Shown piece by piece: positions 5,972-9,967 of a DNA stretch of 9,967 bases (the first letter of the stretch is position 1; each line of letters begins with the position of its first letter). The notes beneath the pieces were generated by a model. That model worked only from the letters and a program-made list of their open reading frames with translations. It had not been told where the DNA came from and ran no database searches. The position numbers were made by a program, and so were the translations under genes. The stretch is from Candidatus Bathyarchaeota archaeon (lineage in GTDB: Archaea; Thermoproteota; Bathyarchaeia; Bathyarchaeales; Bathycorpusculaceae): the NCBI GenBank assembly GCA_003601785.1, contig PIYA01000021.1:1-9967 (forward strand), in the 5' to 3' direction.

Positions 5972-6693
5972 TTTAAAGCCTCACATAAGAAGGATTCAAC
6001 GAAGGCCCAGTCTTCTTGGGTGTCTACGTCAAACCACAAACGACCTGAGACATCACATGCCCACACTGGTTTTTTATATAGTGTCAAGTGCTTGATGCAG
6101 TTCGTGATCGTCAAAAGCGATGCGGTTTTCTCTAACGCGTCTATAACTTTGAATATTGTGTTGTCGAGCAAGAATACTCCGGTGTCCACGGCGTTCCATA
6201 ATGGGATTTTTTTTCCGATGTCAATTATGTAACCTCCAGAGTTCACTAAAACTCTTGTCGCGTCTTTCAGTTGAGGTGGATAGCGAGGTCTTTCATCCAC
6301 GCATAACAACGGTTCTTTGTTGACGCTCTCCAGAGCTTTTTCTAGAATATTTTGGCTGACGTAATGGTCTGCCATCAGAAGAAGGAATGGTTCCTCGTCT
6401 TTAAGCATCTTCTCGGCTGCTTTTAGGGAAACGGCGTTTCCAAGCGTGTAATATGGGTTGTGGCAGTAGTGAAGTTTGATGTTGTACCTTGACCCGTCTC
6501 CTAAACGTTTTTTGATGAAGTTTCCCAGATAACCGGTCACTATTATGCAGTCTTCTATTCCAACGTTTCTAATCAACGCTAGTGTGTGTTCTAGGATGGG
6601 TTTTCCTAGGATAGGTGTTAATGGTTTAGGGTATTTCTCGGTGAAAGGGCGAAGGCGTTGTCCGCGTCCAGCGGCTAAGATTACTGTCTTCAT
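5947..6693 (-). CDS. Nucleotidyltransferase, probable CTP:inositol-1-phosphate cytidylyltransferase
   Basis: A 248-residue single-domain nucleotidyltransferase of the GT-A fold. Residues 5-25 hold the nucleotide-binding signature LAAGRGQRLRPF followed by KYPKPL (Lys23). MADH (107-110) supplies the metal-binding Asp109. The segment IIDIGKKIPLWNAVDTGVFL (156-175) resembles inositol-phosphate cytidylyltransferases, and WFDVDTQED (220-228) is the C-terminal metal site of the fold. The gene lies between inositol-1-phosphate synthase and a CDP-alcohol transferase, so activation of inositol-1-phosphate to CDP-inositol is the best reading. A generic sugar-1-phosphate nucleotidyltransferase is the alternative. 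I chose the ATG at 6693, which overlaps the upstream stop as TGATG. A GTG one codon earlier would add a single residue. Its 3' end overlaps the next gene by 25 bp. In several archaea this activity is fused to the transferase; here the genes are separate. Confidence 0.82.
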   Translation of the reverse strand: MKTVILAAGRGQRLRPFTEKYPKPLTPILGKPILEHTLALIRNVGIEDCIIVTGYLGNFIKKRLGDGSRYNIKLHYCHNPYYTLGNAVSLKAAEKMLKDEEPFLLLMADHYVSQNILEKALESVNKEPLLCVDERPRYPPQLKDATRVLVNSGGYIIDIGKKIPLWNAVDTGVFLLDNTIFKVIDALEKTASLLTITNCIKHLTLYKKPVWACDVSGRLWFDVDTQEDWAFVESFLCEALKCQERGTG

Positions 6694-7769
6694 CACCGTT
6701 CTCTCTTTCCAGCTATAAAGTCTTCAACCCATTGGCGCGCGATGTAATCTGGCACCTGTTTCGGCGGATGCTTGAAGGCGTAGGATGAGATGCTTATTAA
6801 GGGACCGCCTATTCCTCTGTCTAAGGCTATTTTGGTGGCTCTGATGACGTCTATAACCATGCCAGCACTGTTTGGTGAATCTTCCACTGTGAGTTTCAAG
6901 TCGATGGTTACGGGTTGATTGCCGAACTTTCTGCCGCTGATGTGGAGGTAGCAGATTTTGGTGTCGCCTAGTAAGGGAACGTGTCCGCTTGGTCCCGCCC
7001 AAGCCTCAACCTTGTATGGGATGAGACTTGTAATGGACTCCGTCTTGCTTATCTTCTTATGTGTCAGTCTGCTTGCGTCAATCATGTTTAGAAAATCCGT
7101 GTTTCCCCCGACGTTGAGCTGGTACGTCTTATCTATTCTGACGCCCCTTGAAACCAGTAGGTCAACGATGGTTCTGTGAAGTATTGTCGCTCCTAATTGG
7201 CTTTTCACGTCGTCTCCGGCAACCGGCAGTTTTTTCTCTTCGAAGCGATGAGCCCATTCAGGATCGGAGGCGATGAACTCTGGAATGCAGTTGACAAGGG
7301 CGCATCCAGCGTCAAGGCATGCTTGGGCGAGATACCTTGTTCCTTTGTAGCTGCCGACTGGTAGGAAGTTAACAAGCATGTCCGCCTCTGTTTCCCTCAG
7401 AACTTCAGCCACGTCAACGGGGTCGTTGTCTTCGGGATCATAAGCGTTGAACGGTTCCTTCATGTGAGGCGCTACTGCATCTAGGATGGGCGCCGGAAGC
7501 ACGGTGACTCCTAGTTTGGGGACATCTGTGAATTTTGCGCAGCAGTTGGGTTTTGCGAATATGGCTTCGCTTAGGTCTTTCCCTATCTTCAACTCGTTGG
7601 CTTCAAAGGCTGCAACGAACTTTATGTCCCGGATGTGATAGTCTCCGAAGAGGACGTGCATAATCCCAGGTACTTCAGTTTCGTCTTTAACGTTCTTGTA
7701 GTATTCTACTCCTTGGACTAGGGCTGACGCACAGTTTCCAATACCCGCTATAGCTACACGAATCACCAT
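6693..7769 (-). CDS. ino1: myo-Inositol-1-phosphate synthase
   Basis: Converts glucose-6-phosphate to L-myo-inositol-1-phosphate by an NAD-dependent oxidation, ring closure and reduction in the cytoplasm. The 358 residues match short prokaryotic/archaeal enzymes. Seen: an N-terminal NAD loop GIGNCASAL (9-17), VNFLPVGS (133-140), GDDVKSQLGAT (185-195), LNVGGNTDFLNM (218-229), the lysine-rich HKKISKTESI (237-246) followed by PYKVEAW (251-257), and EDSPNSAGMVIDVIRA (296-311). These are the NAD- and active-site blocks of the family. It is the first gene of the leftward operon, with a very strong Shine-Dalgarno and a TATA region upstream. Its TGA overlaps the ATG of the next gene. A divergently encoded ArsR-like regulator shares its control region. 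Confidence 0.96.
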   Translation of the reverse strand: MVIRVAIAGIGNCASALVQGVEYYKNVKDETEVPGIMHVLFGDYHIRDIKFVAAFEANELKIGKDLSEAIFAKPNCCAKFTDVPKLGVTVLPAPILDAVAPHMKEPFNAYDPEDNDPVDVAEVLRETEADMLVNFLPVGSYKGTRYLAQACLDAGCALVNCIPEFIASDPEWAHRFEEKKLPVAGDDVKSQLGATILHRTIVDLLVSRGVRIDKTYQLNVGGNTDFLNMIDASRLTHKKISKTESITSLIPYKVEAWAGPSGHVPLLGDTKICYLHISGRKFGNQPVTIDLKLTVEDSPNSAGMVIDVIRATKIALDRGIGGPLISISSYAFKHPPKQVPDYIARQWVEDFIAGKRER

Positions 7770-7774
7770 GTTGT

Positions 7775-7783
7775 ATCACCCCC
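7775..7783 (-). promoter_or_regulatory. Strong Shine-Dalgarno of ino1
   Basis: On the coding strand GGGGGTGAT precedes ACAAC and the ATG at 7769. It differs by one base from GGAGGTGAT, the full complement of the archaeal 16S 3' end. It confirms the start, and the contrast with the weak or absent sites at mdh and dys suggests high translation. Confidence 0.8.
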
Positions 7784-7807
7784 TTCTCCTGAAAGGTGAA
7801 AGGGAAC

Positions 7808-7828
7808 ATATATAGGAAAATTTATATT
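7808..7828 (-). promoter_or_regulatory. TATA region of the inositol operon
   Basis: Two TATA-like elements occur on the minus strand: AATATAAA (7821-7828) and TATATA (7809-7814). From the first, transcription would begin near 7798 and leave a leader carrying the Shine-Dalgarno; from the second, near 7785. The first fits better because the ribosome site must be included. Confidence 0.5.
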
Positions 7829-7837
7829 ATCGGTTAG

Positions 7838-7852
7838 AATTGTTTAACAATT
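7838..7852. promoter_or_regulatory. Palindromic operator candidate AATTGTT-T-AACAATT
   Basis: A perfect 7-bp inverted repeat around one central base. It sits two bases before the TATA box of the winged-helix regulator, over its BRE position, and about 10 bp upstream of the ino1 TATA element. The sequence AATTGTTTA also repeats directly at 7838-7846 and 7849-7857, 11 bp apart, one helical turn. Binding here by the adjacent dimeric regulator would block its own promoter and could affect the inositol operon. Confidence 0.55.
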
Positions 7853-7853
7853 G

Positions 7854-7863
7854 TTTATAAATA
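7854..7863 (+). promoter_or_regulatory. TATA box of the ArsR-like regulator gene
   Basis: TTTATAAATA is an excellent archaeal TATA box, 37-46 bp before the ATG at 7901. The expected transcription start is near 7887, giving a leader of about 14 nt. Confidence 0.65.
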
Positions 7864-7900
7864 TTTCCCCGAAAAATGAAATGAGGCACAGGATAAGTCC

Positions 7901-8482
7901 ATGGAAGCCGTTAAAATAGTTCGAGATGTTAATGCTGTAAAACTCTTGGCTGATCCTGTTCGAAGAGAGATTCTACGACTTATAGCCACCGAACCTCTAA
8001 CGGAGACTCAACTGGCTGAAAAACTTTCCCTCACAAAACCTTCCATAGCTCATCATCTAACGATGCTGCGTAAAGCAGGCTTAATAAGGATCAAATACGC
8101 AAAAGTGGGTCCTCACGGCATCTTGCAGAAATACTATGAACCCACGGCCCAATTGTTCATCGAAGACTGGCAGGTTGTCCCCGAGGAACTGCGGAAATAC
8201 TTTTTGCATGGACATATGGAACGTTTGAGGGGTATGTTAAGCGCCCTTCAATTGGTTGTGGAGAAAAACGGCAAAAAGATTGAGATAGACTCGAAGCAAA
8301 CAAAGGAGCTTGCACATGACATTGCGCGGCAAGTGTCAACGGTTAGTGAGAAATACGAAAAAACAAAGGCAACAGAGGATGGAGAAAGGCTGCTGATAAA
8401 AATTTACAGTGAAACTTTGAGGACGGTTATGAAGCAATCTTCTTGGAAGCGTCTTTTCGAAAACATTCAAGAAAAGACCTGA
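7901..8482 (+). CDS. ArsR-like winged-helix transcriptional regulator
   Basis: This is a 193-residue protein. Residues about 11-80 form a winged helix-turn-helix: VKLLADPVRREILRLI, then LTETQLAEKLSLT as the positioning helix, KPSIAHHLTMLRKAGLI as the recognition helix, and a wing around IKYAKVGPHGILQKYYE. The C-terminal part (about 95-190) is helical and charged, perhaps for dimerisation or ligand sensing. I see no cysteine or histidine cluster like a classic metal sensor. The gene is divergent from the inositol operon, with a perfect palindrome between them, so self-repression and control of that operon are likely (inference). ATG 7901 is preceded by a weak AGGAT. Two earlier ATGs (7876, 7881) are out of frame. 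UPF0282 follows 25 bp downstream and may be co-transcribed. Confidence 0.85.
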   Translation: MEAVKIVRDVNAVKLLADPVRREILRLIATEPLTETQLAEKLSLTKPSIAHHLTMLRKAGLIRIKYAKVGPHGILQKYYEPTAQLFIEDWQVVPEELRKYFLHGHMERLRGMLSALQLVVEKNGKKIEIDSKQTKELAHDIARQVSTVSEKYEKTKATEDGERLLIKIYSETLRTVMKQSSWKRLFENIQEKT

Positions 8483-8507
8483 AACACTATTCTTTAATCG
8501 ATGAGAC

Positions 8508-9587
8508 GTGTGGAACGTGAAAACTAGGAAAATCAAGTTTACACCAGTCTGGTTTGACTCTTTAGGAGCGAAATCCTCCTGCACCCTCGTGAAAACACCA
8601 GATGTTTCTATTCTCATAGACCCTGGCGTAGCGGCTATGCAACCAAGTTTTCCCGCTTCTCCGAGTGAAAAAAGACTCTGGGTGCAGCAAGCTAGAATGG
8701 CTATAAGAAAGGCTAGTGAGAACTGTCGAGTTGTTGTCTTATCGCATTACCATCATGATCATTACACAGATTTTGAAAAAGAGTTATACGAGGGAAAGCT
8801 GATCTTAGCCAAGAATCCGAACGAGTACATAAATGACACGCAGAGGATGAGAGCCTATCGTTTTTACAGTCACATCTGCAGAGCCTTCGGAGATGTGAAG
8901 TTTGAGAAACTGCTTGAAAAGAGAGAAGTGAAGGAATATCCAGACCCGTTAGAACAGCTTCTCTTGGCGATGGGTAGAGATTACGGAGATTATCAGAAAA
9001 GGAAAACTGAACTTTTGGAGAAGGGAAGAAAGTGGTTTCAGAAAAGAGTTGAGAACTGGAACCGTTGGAAGCTGATTCCAGAGTTTAATCATGAAAACTG
9101 TGAGGTGAGGTTCGCCGATGAAAAAAGTTTCAGTTTTGGAAAGACGAGGATCAGGTTTTCAAGACCTTTTTTCCATGGAATTGAATACGCGAGGGTTGGC
9201 TGGGTGATCTCCACAATCATAACCTATGAAGACGAGAAGTTTATTCACACTTCAGATCTTGAGGGTCCGGTTATTGAAGATCAGGCTGAGTGGATAATAA
9301 GGGAGAATCCTAACGTTTTGATCTTGGATGGTCCAAGCACCTATCTTATACCTTACATGCTTAACCTCATCAATCTTAGACGTGCAATCGAGAACATGTG
9401 TCGAATAATAAGGGAGACTGACGCTGAACTGATAATCTATGATCATCACTTGCCTAGAGATGTGCGGTTTAAGAAGTGGCTGAAGGAAGTTTATGAGACC
9501 GCTGAGAAAGAGGATAAGAGGGTGTTGACGGCGGCTGAATACTTTGGAAAGACTCCTGTGGTTTTGAGAAACATCCGCGAAGGATAG
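8508..9587 (+). CDS. UPF0282 family metallo-beta-lactamase-fold protein
   Basis: A 359-residue protein of a mostly archaeal, functionally unknown family. The N-terminal FDSLGAKSSCTLVKT and ILIDPGVA (16-42) are typical of it. The metal signature is SHYHHDH (79-85: His80, His82, Asp84, His85). Further likely ligands are His223 (FFHG), Asp250 (HTSDLEGP) and His313/His314 (YDHH). About 115-195 is a long charged, helical insertion (DYGDYQKRKTELLEKGRK). It is likely a cytoplasmic hydrolase binding two metals; the substrate cannot be read from sequence. The start is ambiguous: GTG 8508 is the first in-frame start after a TGA, and GTG 8517 is three codons later. I kept the first. It sits 25 bp after the regulator and could share its transcript. 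Confidence 0.85.
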   Translation: MWNVKTRKIKFTPVWFDSLGAKSSCTLVKTPDVSILIDPGVAAMQPSFPASPSEKRLWVQQARMAIRKASENCRVVVLSHYHHDHYTDFEKELYEGKLILAKNPNEYINDTQRMRAYRFYSHICRAFGDVKFEKLLEKREVKEYPDPLEQLLLAMGRDYGDYQKRKTELLEKGRKWFQKRVENWNRWKLIPEFNHENCEVRFADEKSFSFGKTRIRFSRPFFHGIEYARVGWVISTIITYEDEKFIHTSDLEGPVIEDQAEWIIRENPNVLILDGPSTYLIPYMLNLINLRRAIENMCRIIRETDAELIIYDHHLPRDVRFKKWLKEVYETAEKEDKRVLTAAEYFGKTPVVLRNIREG

Positions 9588-9593
9588 AAACCG

Positions 9594-9602
9594 TTATAAA
9601 AG
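9594..9602 (+). promoter_or_regulatory. TATA box of deoC
   Basis: TTATAAAAG begins 7 bp after the UPF0282 stop and about 34-42 bp before the proposed deoC start. It suggests deoC has its own promoter rather than depending only on read-through. Confidence 0.55.
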
Positions 9603-9623
9603 TCACGGCTTCGGTTTAAACTG

Positions 9624-9629
9624 AGAGGT
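9624..9629 (+). promoter_or_regulatory. Shine-Dalgarno of deoC, supporting a TTG start
   Basis: AGAGGT lies six bases before TTG 9636. No comparable site precedes TTG 9642 or ATG 9666 at good spacing, so it decides the start. Confidence 0.55.
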
Positions 9630-9635
9630 TAAGAA

Positions 9636-9967
9636 TTGTCGTTGTCAAGGGAAAAACTGGCTAAAATGATAGACTCCACTAATGTTAAGGCAACAGCCTC
9701 CAGAAGTGACATCGAAAAACTCTGCAAGGACGCTGTACACCACGGTTTCGGATGCGTGTGTGTCAACCCAATCTACGTCAAGCTGGCTTCACAGCTTCTT
9801 AAAGGCTCTGATGTCAAGGTTTGTTCAACCGTGGGTTTTCCCTTCGGAGCAACACTACCGGAAATAAAGGCTCTGGAAGCTATAAAAGCCGTGGAAAACG
9901 GTGCACAGGAACTGGACATGGTTATTAATCTAAGCGCGTTGAAATCTGGTAACTATGAAGCCGTGAA
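9636..9967 (+). CDS. deoC: Deoxyribose-phosphate aldolase (partial, 3' end outside window)
   Basis: About 110 residues of a class I aldolase that reversibly cleaves 2-deoxyribose-5-phosphate to glyceraldehyde-3-phosphate and acetaldehyde, in nucleoside breakdown. Recognisable DeoC blocks are MIDSTNVKATA (11-21, where IDHTLLKP is usual), GFGCVCVNPIYV, VKVCSTVGFPFGAT, AVENGAQELDMVIN (with the Asp of the active site) and ALKSGNYEAV. The Schiff-base lysine lies beyond the window. Frame analysis gives starts TTG 9636, TTG 9642 or ATG 9666. I prefer 9636 because of the ribosome site and because the ATG would remove the first helix. The stop at 9630-9632 excludes earlier starts. Confidence 0.9.
   Translation, partial: MSLSREKLAKMIDSTNVKATASRSDIEKLCKDAVHHGFGCVCVNPIYVKLASQLLKGSDVKVCSTVGFPFGATLPEIKALEAIKAVENGAQELDMVINLSALKSGNYEAV

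Noticed and set aside
5886..6232. Plus-strand open frames over the cytidylyltransferase/CDP-transferase junction
   Set aside because: Antisense to two conserved overlapping genes; composition not protein-like.
6724..7002. 92-codon minus-strand frame inside ino1
   Set aside because: Arg/His/Gln-rich shadow translation overlapping the conserved C-terminal half of inositol-1-phosphate synthase.
7876..7883. ATG codons upstream of the regulator as alternative starts
   Set aside because: Both (7876, 7881) are out of frame with the conserved winged-helix reading frame.
9682..9867. 61-codon plus-strand open frame inside deoC
   Set aside because: It is out of frame with the clear DeoC homology and has no recognisable content.
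1..9967. CRISPR arrays, insertion sequences, integrase or attachment sites
   Set aside because: No spaced direct repeats, transposase or recombinase motifs were found, and the right flank of the tRNA shows no obvious repeat of its 3' end within the window.

Overview
The window is archaeal. Supporting evidence: a tRNA-Arg gene interrupted by two introns, each folding into a bulge-helix-bulge (BHB) splicing motif; deoxyhypusine synthase, a protein of archaea and eukaryotes; an archaeal-type myo-inositol-1-phosphate synthase; a UPF0282 metallo-beta-lactamase-fold protein; TATA-like boxes (best case TTTATAAATA) at suitable distances from starts; and a near-perfect archaeal Shine-Dalgarno (GGGGGTGAT). 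The mix of genes and the non-canonical tRNA intron suggest a TACK-type archaeon such as a Bathyarchaeia member, but that placement is inference and not proven here.

Layout. Positions 1-131 hold the tail of an unrecognised gene, followed by tRNA-Arg(CCG) at 176-289. A malate/lactate dehydrogenase-family gene (355-1311) and deoxyhypusine synthase (1382-2323) read rightward. A second, diverged deoxyhypusine synthase-like gene (2330-3391) reads leftward and meets the first tail to tail with a 6-bp gap. A divergent promoter region (3392-3515) separates it from a galactose-1-phosphate uridylyltransferase-like gene (3516-4568). That gene overlaps by 4 bp the end of a leftward four-gene operon (7769 down to 4565).

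The operon is the most coherent unit. Its order is inositol-1-phosphate synthase, a nucleotidyltransferase resembling CTP:inositol-1-phosphate cytidylyltransferase, a membrane CDP-alcohol phosphotransferase resembling di-myo-inositol phosphate phosphate synthase, and a metal-dependent TIM-barrel protein of unknown step. The genes overlap or abut (TGATG; 25-bp overlap; TAAGTG), so they are probably co-transcribed and translationally coupled. The likely route is glucose-6-phosphate to inositol-1-phosphate to CDP-inositol to a phosphodiester of inositol, either the soluble thermoprotectant di-myo-inositol phosphate or an inositol lipid.

Divergent from the operon is an ArsR-like winged-helix regulator (7901-8482). 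The shared control region contains a perfect 7-1-7 palindrome (AATTGTT-T-AACAATT, 7838-7852) that abuts the regulator's TATA box, a good operator candidate. The regulator is followed by the UPF0282 gene (8508-9587) and the 5' part of a deoC-type aldolase gene running off the right edge (9636-9967). No transposons, CRISPR arrays or long repeats were seen, and no gene-free stretch exceeds 300 bases.
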